Program-made: the position numbers and the translations under genes
Source of the DNA: Ornithinibacillus caprae
Lineage (GTDB): Bacteria > Bacillota > Bacilli > Bacillales > Amphibacillaceae
Direction of reading: 5' to 3'
DNA length: 64,000 nt
NCBI RefSeq assembly: GCF_009728145.1
Contig: NZ_WOCA01000002.1
Location: 1-64,000, forward strand
Notes under the pieces: generated by a model
Told to the model about the DNA's origin: nothing
Seen by the model: only the letters and a program-made list of their open reading frames with translations
Databases searched by the model: none
Shown here: piece by piece, positions 41,643 to 50,282 of the stretch
Numbering within the stretch: position 1 is the first letter of the stretch
How the letters are laid out: each line of letters starts with the position of its first letter

Positions 41643-42695
41643 TTAATAGGAATCACTTTCTGACTCATTCTGTAATGCATTAACACTTCCTGTATTAGCA
41701 TCCTTATCTTCTATGATTTCTAAATGTGTTTGTAAAGTCTGCTTTGTTTCATTTAGAGCTAACTCATCTAATTGCCAGTAATAAACATTTGCAGGCTGAT
41801 GATCATGCCCTTCTAGAGTCATTGAATCGATATCGAGGTTGCTTCCACTAGTTGCATAGGATAAAAAGCTTTTCATTTCATTAAAAGATAAGTTAGTTGT
41901 CATATTATCGCCTACAGCTTCAATTACATCATCTAATTTCATAACTGAACTAACAGAAGTTGCTTTTTTAGCTACAGATTTAATGATATCCATCTGTCTT
42001 TTACCACGTTCTATATCATTATCTAGTTTTCTCGTACGTGCTAATGCAAGTGCTTCTTCACCATCTAACAATTGTTCACCTGGTAATAAGTGAATAGAGT
42101 TTTTCTTATCATTTGAATCCGATTCCCAAAATTCATACGGTACGTCTACTGTAATTCCATCAATTGCGTTTACAACATCAACGAAGGCATGGAAATTCAA
42201 TTTTACAAAATAATCAACAGGTATATCTAATAAGTTCTCAACCGTCTCAATTGTTGCTTGTGGTCCACCAAAGGCATGAGCATGAGTGATTTTATCTTCA
42301 TAACCGACCTCTGGGATAAACACTTTAGAGTCACGAGGAATACTTAGTAACTTAACACTCTTATCCTTTTTGTTTAATGTTGCTAGGAGTAGGGCATCAG
42401 ATCTAGAATCACCAGCATTGTCACGGTGGTTATTTTCATCCACACCTATTATAAGAATAGAAACATTATCCTCTGTTGGATCAACTTTTGAATCCCTTAA
42501 GTCTGATTTTTCCCTTCCGTCATCTTCATAAGAATCTGAAACTGTTGATTCAGCTTTAATATATAAAGAGATGAAATATCCAAAACCGATAAAGGCTATT
42601 AGGAATGGTATTAATATAAAGTAAATTCTTTTACGTAATTTTCGCTTTTTAGTTTGCTTCACAAGTCTAGATGGTGAAGATTCGTTTTTACTCAT
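41643..42695 (-). CDS. LytR-CpsA-Psr (LCP) family ligase, copy 1
   Basis: 350 aa. Short basic cytoplasmic N-terminus (KQTKKRKLRKR), one TM anchor (IYFILIPFLIAFIGFGYFI), then the extracellular LCP domain: ILIIGVDENNHRD, LLSIPRDSKVFIP, KITHAHAFGGP, LNFHAFVDVVNAIDGI, and ALALARTRKLDNDIERGKRQ. These Arg/Asp residues bind the pyrophosphate of the lipid-linked polymer, which LCP proteins transfer to peptidoglycan. Good AAGGGG site before the ATG. One of three LCP genes here. Confidence 0.92.
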   Translation of the reverse strand: MSKNESSPSRLVKQTKKRKLRKRIYFILIPFLIAFIGFGYFISLYIKAESTVSDSYEDDGREKSDLRDSKVDPTEDNVSILIIGVDENNHRDNAGDSRSDALLLATLNKKDKSVKLLSIPRDSKVFIPEVGYEDKITHAHAFGGPQATIETVENLLDIPVDYFVKLNFHAFVDVVNAIDGITVDVPYEFWESDSNDKKNSIHLLPGEQLLDGEEALALARTRKLDNDIERGKRQMDIIKSVAKKATSVSSVMKLDDVIEAVGDNMTTNLSFNEMKSFLSYATSGSNLDIDSMTLEGHDHQPANVYYWQLDELALNETKQTLQTHLEIIEDKDANTGSVNALQNESESDSY

Positions 42696-42904
42696 TAGTT
42701 GTTTCCCCTTTATTAAAATTAAGATATTTATAATAATATATATTTGAAAACCAACTTATATTTTACTATGAAACACTAAATTAGTACATTAAAAAGTGAT
42801 TACAAATATTGGTTTTTCTGAAATACGACCTACTATATTAGACGTAAAAAAGGCCTATTATGTTTCAAAAAAGATATATTTTATTATTTCCATAAAGGAG
42901 AGGG

Positions 42905-43918
42905 TTATTTAATCGAAAAGGAAATTCCAATATGGTAAAGAGAAGGATTGTTAGTTATTACTATATCTAAATGATTTTTCAGCTCCTGTTGAACCCTTCT
43001 TTTACTCTCTTCCTCTATTTGATAATACCATCCACCATTCATATAGCTGCCTTTCCCCTCAAAATTGACTGTCTCAATTTCTATATCTTTATCTAATCCA
43101 TAGCTAAGAAAACTCTTCATTTCTTGAAAGGATAAATTTGTTTTCAAATTGTCTCCAATTGCTTCGATAACATTTGATAATTTTGGTACAGATGATATCG
43201 ATGTCGTTTTTGAGATTATTACTTTAATGATTTCTTGCTGTCTTTTCCCACGGTCAACATCACTATCATACTTACGAGTTCTTGCTAAGGCTAATGCTTG
43301 TTCTCCATTTAATTTCTGATATCCAGGTGTTAAATGAATGGTGTTTTTATTATCATGAGAATCGGATTCAACGATTTCATATGGTACATCAAACAGAATA
43401 CCATCTAAGGCATCAACTACTTCGACAAAAGCATCGAAATTCATCCTAACATAATAATCAATAGGAACGTCTAAAAATTGTTCAATTGTTTCAATGGTAG
43501 ATATGGGTCCCCCATAAAAATGGGCATGATTAATTTTCGTATAGTTACCAACTTTTGGGACAAAGACATAAGTATCTCGCGGAATGCTTAATAATTTTAT
43601 GGAGCGCTCAAATTTATTAAAGGTAGCTAGTATAATTGCATCCGTACGACTGCTTTCACCATATTGTCGATGTTCACTAGTATCTGTTCCTAAAAATAAA
43701 ACGGAGACATTATCCTTAACAGGATCAACATGATCAGACCGAAGCTCTGATTTTGATTCTTTACGGTCTATTTGTTCATGTGATTCATTTACCATGTTCT
43801 CTGTTTGTTGATATAGATGTATGCTGTATCCAATAACAACTGTAATTAATAGCAATATAAAAAGTCCACTATATAATAACCAATTTCTTTTCTTTGATTT
43901 ATACTTTGTTTTTGGCAT
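42905..43918 (-). CDS. LCP family ligase, copy 2
   Basis: 337 aa, same layout as its neighbour: Lys-rich N-terminus, one TM (NWLLYSGLFILLLITVVIGY), LFLGTDTSEHRQYG, LLSIPRDTYVFVP, KINHAHFYGGP and ALALARTRKYDSDVDRGKRQ. The C-terminus is shorter and less acidic than copy 1. It is closer in sequence by eye to the LCP at 55126 than to copy 1. Separated by 209 bp from copy 1, so probably transcribed from its own promoter. Confidence 0.92.
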   Translation of the reverse strand: MPKTKYKSKKRNWLLYSGLFILLLITVVIGYSIHLYQQTENMVNESHEQIDRKESKSELRSDHVDPVKDNVSVLFLGTDTSEHRQYGESSRTDAIILATFNKFERSIKLLSIPRDTYVFVPKVGNYTKINHAHFYGGPISTIETIEQFLDVPIDYYVRMNFDAFVEVVDALDGILFDVPYEIVESDSHDNKNTIHLTPGYQKLNGEQALALARTRKYDSDVDRGKRQQEIIKVIISKTTSISSVPKLSNVIEAIGDNLKTNLSFQEMKSFLSYGLDKDIEIETVNFEGKGSYMNGGWYYQIEEESKRRVQQELKNHLDIVITNNPSLYHIGISFSIK

Positions 43919-44105
43919 AAAAGAGATTCCCCTTAATTAATCCATGTTCTCTTTTAAGTATTTAACTAAAATAGTACCCTATATACATAGGGAGATAATT
44001 GTTCTTATCCTTTGTTTTCTTTTAAATTAATATTATAATTGAGTAGCAATCATCTTAAATATAAGAATCTAAAGATAAAGTATTCTGGTAATAGGAGGTA
44101 CAAAT

Positions 44106-45272
44106 ATGAAAATAACAGTAGCAGGTACTGGTTATGTGGGTCTATCCAATGCAGTTCTCCTTGCTCAACATAACGAGGTCATCGCCCTAGATATTCTTCC
44201 AGAAAAAGTAAATATGATAAATAATAAGAAGTCTCCAATAGTTGATCAGGAGATTGAGCAGTTTCTTGAAAATAAAGAACTTCATCTAACAGCTACAACT
44301 GATGTAAATAAAGCTTTTAAGGATGCCGATTTTATTATTATCTCAACACCTACTAATTATGATGACGAGAAAAATTACTTTGATACGAGCTCAGTAGAGG
44401 ATGTCATAACTAAAGTTTTAAAAATAAACCCAGATGCAACAATGATTATTAAATCTACCGTTCCTGTTGGGTATACGAAAAGTGTTAGAGAGAAATTCAA
44501 TATGACAAATATTATTTTCTCACCTGAGTTTTTGAGGGAAGGACAAGCACTTTACGACAACTTATATCCATCTCGAATTATTGTTGGTGAACAATCTGAA
44601 AAGGCTAAACAATTTGCCGATCTATTAACTCAAGGAGCGATAAAAAAGGATGTCCCGGTATTGTTTACCGATTCTACAGAAGCAGAGGCGATTAAATTAT
44701 TTGCGAATACATATCTCGCTCTACGGGTATCTTTCTTTAATGAACTAGATACTTATGCAGAAGTAAGGGGACTTAATAGCCAGCAAATCATTGAAGGAGT
44801 TGGTTTAGATCCAAGAATTGGTGACCATTATAATAATCCTTCTTTTGGGTATGGTGGATATTGTTTACCTAAAGACACAAAGCAGCTTCTTGCTAATTAC
44901 CAAGATGTACCTAATAATATTATTGCAGCCATTGTGGAAGCCAATACTACTAGAAAAGATCATATTGCTAATATGATCTTAAAGCGTAATCCTAAAACGG
45001 TTGGGGTCTATAGACTAACGATGAAAACTAATTCGGATAATTTTAGAGAGTCTGCTATTCAAGGTGTGATGGAACGCATTAAAGCAAAAGGTGTTGAGGT
45101 TGTCATTTATGAACCTGCAGTACATGAATCAGAGTTTTATCATTCCAATGTGATTAAAGATCTTAATGAATTCAAAACAGTAAGTGATGTCATTGTAGCA
45201 AATCGACTATCGGATGAAATTATAGATGTAAAAAACAAAGTTTATACAAGGGATTTATTTAATAAAGAGTAA
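44106..45272 (+). CDS. ugd: UDP-glucose 6-dehydrogenase (short form)
   Basis: 388 aa. Rossmann motif [43 protein letters not shown], and the catalytic C253 in [39 protein letters not shown] is typical of the ~388-aa form found in Firmicute and enterobacterial capsule clusters. It converts UDP-glucose (from GalU) to UDP-glucuronate. ATG 44106 follows AGGAGG. It points to a uronic-acid-containing surface polymer. Confidence 0.93.
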   Translation: MKITVAGTGYVGLSNAVLLAQHNEVIALDILPEKVNMINNKKSPIVDQEIEQFLENKELHLTATTDVNKAFKDADFIIISTPTNYDDEKNYFDTSSVEDVITKVLKINPDATMIIKSTVPVGYTKSVREKFNMTNIIFSPEFLREGQALYDNLYPSRIIVGEQSEKAKQFADLLTQGAIKKDVPVLFTDSTEAEAIKLFANTYLALRVSFFNELDTYAEVRGLNSQQIIEGVGLDPRIGDHYNNPSFGYGGYCLPKDTKQLLANYQDVPNNIIAAIVEANTTRKDHIANMILKRNPKTVGVYRLTMKTNSDNFRESAIQGVMERIKAKGVEVVIYEPAVHESEFYHSNVIKDLNEFKTVSDVIVANRLSDEIIDVKNKVYTRDLFNKE

Positions 45273-45298
45273 ACAAAACCAACCATTAACTTGGTTGT

Positions 45299-45336
45299 CA
45301 GGCTTTCGAAAAAACCTCGACAGCCTGTTTTTTTAT
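45299..45336 (+). terminator. Terminator after ugd
   Basis: CAGGCT and AGCCTG pair around TTCGAAAAAACCTCGAC (which adds a TCGA/CGA helix), then TTTTTTT. Confidence 0.75.
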
Positions 45337-45406
45337 ATAGAAAAATTTAACAATTCACCGTGTTAATTTGTTATAATATAAGTTACAATATAAGACGGTG
45401 GTAACT

Positions 45407-45663
45407 GTGTTTCATATTAGAAAATACTCAAAATGAAGTTGAATTTGAAAGTATAGAAGACTTAGTACCCCAAGATCATTTACTTCGTAAGATAGATAAA
45501 CATATCGACTTTTCTTTTAGATACTTCTTTTGCATTTGTTCCGAACTCCAGTTAGAAAAAGAAGTTCAGTTAAATGTAGCATATCGCTGAATTTTAGGAT
45601 TACGATTAACAGATCCCGTTCCTGACCACACCACGATTAGTTGGCATCGTTGTAAGAGATAGA
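45407..45663 (+). pseudogene. IS1182-family transposase remnant
   Basis: VFHIRKYS then, in another frame, NEVEFESIEDLVPQDHLLRK and IDKHIDFSF match the N-terminus of IS1182-type transposases. An internal deletion joins to LQLEKEVQLNVAYR, where an expected Trp codon is TGA (45588-45590), then LGLRLTDPVPDHTTISWHR. About 85 codons remain of ~450. Frameshift, deletion and stop make it dead. Confidence 0.8.
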
Positions 45664-45728
45664 ATGATAGAATTGGTTATCAACTTCATAATAGCTATTG
45701 AAATAGACTAGCATTGGAGATGAAAATA

Positions 45729-47735
45729 ATGACAGATTTAAGAATAGCCGAAAAAAGATTTCGACCAGAAATAGAAGGAGTAAGAGTTTTTGCTGCTTTA
45801 TTAGTGGCTATTTACCACATTTGGATAGGTTCCGTTTCTGGTGGAGTAGATGTCTTTTTTATCGTTTCTGGTTATTTGATTACGATTTCTTTGGTAACGA
45901 AAATGGAGAGACAAGGAAAAATTAACTATTTGGAGTATGTATTAGGATTGACGAGAAGGTTAATTCCCCTAGCTTTTACTGTGCTTTTTAGTGTTGCACT
46001 AATTTCCTTTATTATCATACCACAGCTACAGTGGAAGCAAATCATTTCTGAGATTTTTTCTTCTGCTTTTTACTATCAAAATTGGCAACTTGCTACAAAT
46101 GCTGTAGATTATCTTGCCCAAAATAATGAGGCAAGTCCACTTCAGCACTTCTGGGCACTATCAATACAAGGACAATTTTATGTGACATGGCCATTAGTAA
46201 TATTTATTGCTTATGTAATTTCAACTAAGCTCCTAAAAACACCAATTAGAAAAACCCTCTTAGCTATACTGAGCATCATGTTTATAGCTTCTATCGGATA
46301 TTCAATATACATTACCACTACTAATCAACCGTGGGCTTATTTTGACACCTTTGCACGTGTTTGGGAGTTTTGCTTAGGTGGAATATTAGCGCTATTAATT
46401 CCTTATTTAAGCTTGAAAAGAGCTATTAGCTTAATAGTTGGTTGGCTAGGATTAGCGATTATTTGTTTTACTGGGGTCATTTTACCAGTATCTACTGTCT
46501 TTCCTGGTTATGCGGCGTTACTACCAACAACTGGAGTAATATTGGTAATCATTTCAGCTGAAAATGGCAGTAAATTTGGTGTTGATCGATTATTAGGTAT
46601 GAAACCATTTCAATACTTTGGAAATATATCGTATGGTTTTTATTTATGGCATTGGCCACTATTAACATTCTATTACGCTAATTTTGCAACAGATACTGTT
46701 TCGTTTACTGCTGGGATAGGGATCATGATCCTAACTACTATTCTATCTATTATTTCGGCAAAATTAATTGAAAAACCAATAAGGAAAATAAGTGTAAGAC
46801 AATCTAAAGTAAAACTAGCACTTATATTATTTGTATTTATTATTTCAGTAATGTTGGTCAACACTTCCTGGGGGTATTATTCCAATAAAAAGGAAAGTAA
46901 ATTTACTGATGAATACCATGTAGAAGATTATCCAGGTGCGGTTGCTGCATTTGGAAATATAAAGCCTAATCCCGATAAAGAACCAATCTTACAAGAAGCG
47001 GAAGAAGCTAGTCTATTGCCGTCATTTTATTCAAGTAGGTCATGTTATTCAAACAATAAGGATGAAACAGAAGTAAAGATATGTTCCTTTGGGGAAACAG
47101 AGAATCCAAAATACACCATTGCACTTGTTGGAGGATCTCACTCTGGTCACTGGTTCCCTGCTTTAGAGGAGTTATCAGAAAAACTAAAACTACAAATTGA
47201 TGTATATAATAAAGACGGTTGCCGCTTTACTGATGATGATATGGGTGGACGGATGACAGAAGCATGTATGGAATGGAATGAAAATGTCCTAGAACCGTTA
47301 ATGAAAAATTCACCAGATATTATCTTCACGACTGCAAATGTTAATAGCGAAGATACGGTTCCAATTGGTTATATAAATCAATGGAAAAAATTCGAAGAAA
47401 TCTCTGAAATTTTTGCCATACGTGATAATCCAAGAATGAATGAGAAAATACCACTCTGTTTAGAGACAAAAAGTATCGAAGAATGTTCTAAACCTAGGGA
47501 GGAAGCATTATCGGAAACACCTCCTTGGGAAAATACAGACGGAATACCTAGTAATGTGACATTCGCTGATTTATCGGATAGCTTTTGTGATGCGGAAACT
47601 TGCTATCCTGTTATAGGGAACATTATTGTATATAGAGACCAACATCATCTTACTACTTTGTATGTAAAAACAATGGCTGCCACACTAGAAGAACATCTAA
47701 TAGGTGCTCTAAAAAAAGTTGAAAAATCTAGATAA
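45729..47735 (+). CDS. Membrane acyltransferase 3 fused to SGNH domain, copy 2
   Basis: 668 aa from ATG 45729 with GGAGATGA upstream; TTG 45714 is in frame but overlaps that site. Same architecture as 38399: RPEIEGVRVFAALLVAIYHIW, SGGVDVFFIVSGYLI, a long shared NWQLATNAVDYLAQNNEAS-type loop, SGNH block I GGSHSGHW, block V RDQHHLTTLY. Likely acetylates the same or a related polymer. The dead IS1182 remnant directly upstream may have separated it from ugd. Confidence 0.9.
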   Translation: MTDLRIAEKRFRPEIEGVRVFAALLVAIYHIWIGSVSGGVDVFFIVSGYLITISLVTKMERQGKINYLEYVLGLTRRLIPLAFTVLFSVALISFIIIPQLQWKQIISEIFSSAFYYQNWQLATNAVDYLAQNNEASPLQHFWALSIQGQFYVTWPLVIFIAYVISTKLLKTPIRKTLLAILSIMFIASIGYSIYITTTNQPWAYFDTFARVWEFCLGGILALLIPYLSLKRAISLIVGWLGLAIICFTGVILPVSTVFPGYAALLPTTGVILVIISAENGSKFGVDRLLGMKPFQYFGNISYGFYLWHWPLLTFYYANFATDTVSFTAGIGIMILTTILSIISAKLIEKPIRKISVRQSKVKLALILFVFIISVMLVNTSWGYYSNKKESKFTDEYHVEDYPGAVAAFGNIKPNPDKEPILQEAEEASLLPSFYSSRSCYSNNKDETEVKICSFGETENPKYTIALVGGSHSGHWFPALEELSEKLKLQIDVYNKDGCRFTDDDMGGRMTEACMEWNENVLEPLMKNSPDIIFTTANVNSEDTVPIGYINQWKKFEEISEIFAIRDNPRMNEKIPLCLETKSIEECSKPREEALSETPPWENTDGIPSNVTFADLSDSFCDAETCYPVIGNIIVYRDQHHLTTLYVKTMAATLEEHLIGALKKVEKSR

Positions 47736-47747
47736 CTAGTTAATAGA

Positions 47748-47785
47748 AAAGGCGCACTTTCATAACAAAGTGTGTTTTTTCTTTT
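47748..47785 (+). terminator. Terminator after acyltransferase copy 2
   Basis: GCACTTT and AAAGTGT pair around CATAAC, then TTTTTTCTTTTT. Confidence 0.65.
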
Positions 47786-47844
47786 TATTGTTGCCACCTT
47801 TTAACCACTTTCATCGATTGTATAGGTGAAAGGAGGTGGTAAGC

Positions 47845-48069
47845 ATGGCAGTAGCAGATAAGATGAACTCTCATTTGCGTCTAGTCCTTCATGATGGGAA
47901 CGACATGTTAACCGGAGATCCCATATACAAAGTAAAAAGCTTCACGAATGTTAAAACGGACGCAACAGCTGATCAGTTGTACGCCATTGCAACAGTATTA
48001 GTTGGACTTCAAGAGCGCCCGTTATTCAATATCGAGCGTAAGGATAGCTTTGATATCCGACAAGGCTAA
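47845..48069 (+). CDS. DUF1659 family small protein
   Basis: 74 aa, cytoplasmic. ATG 47845 follows a perfect AAAGGAGGTG. The pattern LRLVLHDGND, KVKSFTNVKTDATADQLYAIATVLVGL matches DUF1659. In Firmicutes this family is typically followed by DUF2922 and YvrJ genes, as here. Function unknown. Confidence 0.85.
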   Translation: MAVADKMNSHLRLVLHDGNDMLTGDPIYKVKSFTNVKTDATADQLYAIATVLVGLQERPLFNIERKDSFDIRQG

Positions 48070-48104
48070 TGACTCAAAAAATAAAGTAGAAGGGAGGGGA
48101 AGCA

Positions 48105-48320
48105 ATGAAAAAGCTTGAGCTTAAATTTGAAAATGAAGACGGGAAAATTGTAACGTACACATTGGACAAGCCAGTTGAACCAGTTGATCCTGCAGCAGTT
48201 AGTGCAGCAATGGACGAAATCATCGCACAGAATGCATTCACATCAGGTGGTGGAAACTTAGTAGCCAAAAAAAGTGCACGTGTTGTGGAACGTTATGTGG
48301 AAGAAGTTGAAATAGGCTAA
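48105..48320 (+). CDS. DUF2922 family small protein
   Basis: 71 aa. ATG 48105 after GGGAGGGGAAGC. LELKFENEDGKIVTYTLDKP, VSAAMDEIIAQNAF and ARVVERYVEE fit DUF2922. 35 bases after the DUF1659 gene, so co-transcribed. Confidence 0.85.
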   Translation: MKKLELKFENEDGKIVTYTLDKPVEPVDPAAVSAAMDEIIAQNAFTSGGGNLVAKKSARVVERYVEEVEIG

Positions 48321-48327
48321 TACAGTA

Positions 48328-48359
48328 ATTAGACCAGCAGATCTGCTGGTCTAATTTTG
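48328..48359. terminator. 28-bp perfect palindrome after DUF2922
   Basis: ATTAGACCAGCAGA (48328-48341) and TCTGCTGGTCTAAT (48342-48355) followed by TTTT. It lies before the YvrJ gene, so it could attenuate that gene. Confidence 0.7.
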
Positions 48360-48390
48360 CTAAAGAATAATAAAGATGGGAGGTTTAAGA

Positions 48391-48525
48391 ATGGATACCT
48401 GGGTATCATTCGTAACGGAAGTTGGTTTTCCTATTGCTGTAACCTTCTATTTGTTACACCGCATTGAGGGAAAATTAAACGACTTGATCGAATCAATCCA
48501 CTCATTACCAGATAGGATGAATTAG
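48391..48525 (+). CDS. yvrJ: YvrJ family small membrane protein
   Basis: 44 aa. ATG 48391 follows GGGAGG. Product MDTWVSFVTEVGFPIAVTFY then LLHRIEGKLNDLIESI: one membrane span and an amphipathic C-terminal helix, the YvrJ pattern. Completes the DUF1659-DUF2922-YvrJ trio. Function unknown. Confidence 0.85.
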   Translation: MDTWVSFVTEVGFPIAVTFYLLHRIEGKLNDLIESIHSLPDRMN

Positions 48526-48532
48526 CTGGAAG

Positions 48533-48575
48533 CTACTGTCATTTGTTTGTTTTCGTACCTCAAATGGCAGTAGTT
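48533..48575. terminator. Hairpin between yvrJ and the tagB-like gene
   Basis: CTACTGTCATTTG pairs with CAAATGGCAGTAG with one wobble around a 15-base loop. It lies at a convergent gene junction. Confidence 0.6.
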
Positions 48576-49742
48576 CTATACAACAACTTCTTCCCGGAGT
48601 TCTTCTTCGACTGATGTGATAAATTTAGCCACATTCATACTAGAATACCCTCTAGAATACTCATTCCATTGCAATCCAAAAGCTTCAACCTTGGTTAAAT
48701 CATATGTTTGGCTTTTAATTTTCTCAATGATATCTGCTGTACTAAATACAACTGGTCCCGGCATTTCAGTTTGGTAATTCTGGATTAATCCACTTTTTTT
48801 ACTATATTCCTCCATATCATAAGCATAGAAGATCATGGGTTTCTTTAATAATGCGTATTCGAATGGAATAGAGGAATAATCAGTTATTAACAGATCCGTT
48901 TTTAGTAAGATATGATTTATATCAAAATAATTGGTTAAGTCGTATACAAAATCCTCATATTTTGTATCTAGCGTATAAGATACTGCTGGATGGACTTTAA
49001 TAAATAGTACATATTCATCCGATAACTCTTTATAAAGCTGCTCTATGTCAAGGTTTAATTGGTAATTCTTTAATTGGCAATCACGAAATGTTGGTGCATA
49101 TAAAATTACTTTTTTATCTTTTATAGTGGGAATGGAATTCCCTTTAATGGTATGTTCCAGGTTATAAAATACATCTGTTCTCGGGATTCCTGTACGTATG
49201 ATTCGTTCATTCTGTACATTGAAATTACTTCGAAACACAGAAGCCATCTTTTCTGATCCAACCGTTATATAATCGAATTGATCATAAACCTTTTGAAATC
49301 GCTCGTGAGCCCGCTTGCTACGGTTCTTAATGGAAGGATCTGTTAGTCCAAAATGTTTAATAGCTCCAGATGCATGCCAAAGTTGGATACACGTAGTTTC
49401 TTCTTTGAAGTTCGTTACTGCTAAAAATCCATAATAGTTATCTACTAAAATAGTGGAAGCAGTAGCTAGATGATATATCGAACGTAAAAAAGAAAACGGG
49501 TATCTAAAATGAAATGGAATAACTTCAGCGATGGAAGGATCAAATGGATAGGAACAAGACTTATCTTGTAAAATAATGATTTCTTGGTCAGAAATTTCCC
49601 GTAGAGAACGTGTTGTAAAATAAATATTATCCCCAAAGGAAGCGACACATACCGTTTTCTTCTTTTGAGGAAATAATTTAAAAATGGTAAAGAAGAGTTG
49701 AAACAATACTAGATAGATAGAAATTGCAAATTCTCTAGCCAT
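48576..49742 (-). CDS. CDP-glycerol glycerophosphotransferase family, TagB-like
   Basis: 388 aa. N-terminal hydrophobic helix (AISIYLVLFQLFFTIF), then LWHASGAIKHFGL, GIPRTDVFYN, VILYAPTFRD, and LLITDYSSIPFEYALLKKPMIFYA, which are the GT-B CDP-glycerol transferase motifs. By size it fits TagB (adds the first glycerol-phosphate to the linkage disaccharide) rather than the long TagF at 50283. Overlaps tagD by 8 bp and shares its operon. Confidence 0.85.
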   Translation of the reverse strand: MAREFAISIYLVLFQLFFTIFKLFPQKKKTVCVASFGDNIYFTTRSLREISDQEIIILQDKSCSYPFDPSIAEVIPFHFRYPFSFLRSIYHLATASTILVDNYYGFLAVTNFKEETTCIQLWHASGAIKHFGLTDPSIKNRSKRAHERFQKVYDQFDYITVGSEKMASVFRSNFNVQNERIIRTGIPRTDVFYNLEHTIKGNSIPTIKDKKVILYAPTFRDCQLKNYQLNLDIEQLYKELSDEYVLFIKVHPAVSYTLDTKYEDFVYDLTNYFDINHILLKTDLLITDYSSIPFEYALLKKPMIFYAYDMEEYSKKSGLIQNYQTEMPGPVVFSTADIIEKIKSQTYDLTKVEAFGLQWNEYSRGYSSMNVAKFITSVEEELREEVVV

Positions 49743-50133
49743 TTTTCACCTGTAATAAATCTTCTTTGATTTTCGTTGTAGATATACCAACAGTTCTTGG
49801 TAAATAAACTACTTCACAGTATTCCTTAAGAAAATCAAACTTACCTTCCCAATCGTCTCCCATTACAAATAGATCCACATTATGGTTTTGGACATCCAGT
49901 ATTTTTTGATCCCAATTATTTTCTGGAATGACTTCATCTACATAACGAATGGCTTCCAAAATATTTTTTCGGTTTTCGTAGCTATGATATGCTTTCTTAT
50001 TTTTAATGGCGTTAAATTCATCTGTTGAGACAGCTACAATTAGGTAATCTCCAAGTTCCTTTGCTCGACGTAATATATTGATATGTCCATTGTGTAGTAA
50101 ATCAAATGTACCGTACGTAATAACTCTTTTCAT
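49735..50133 (-). CDS. tagD: Glycerol-3-phosphate cytidylyltransferase
   Basis: 132 aa from the ATG at 50133-50131; the longer frame back to 50184 adds a non-homologous 17-residue leader. RVITYGTFDLLHNGHINILRRA has the HxGH nucleotidyltransferase site, and VGISTTKIKEDL the C-terminal ISTT motif. RYVDEVIPE is typical TagD. It makes CDP-glycerol for the TagB-like and TagF enzymes. Divergent from tagF across ~149 bp. Confidence 0.93.
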   Translation of the reverse strand: MKRVITYGTFDLLHNGHINILRRAKELGDYLIVAVSTDEFNAIKNKKAYHSYENRKNILEAIRYVDEVIPENNWDQKILDVQNHNVDLFVMGDDWEGKFDFLKEYCEVVYLPRTVGISTTKIKEDLLQVKNG

Positions 50134-50282
50134 CGAAATAGCCCCCAGTGCTATAAAAATTTTAATACTTCGATGTATTTTCACTTATATATTATACTAT
50201 CATAACTTTACAATAAATTAACATTGGATTTACAATAGGAATAAATTTATTTAAGTGAAAATAACAGAAGAGGAGATACCAC

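Noticed and set aside
38399-47735. Acyltransferase pair as an assembly duplication
   Set aside because: The two copies differ at many residues throughout, so they are true paralogues.
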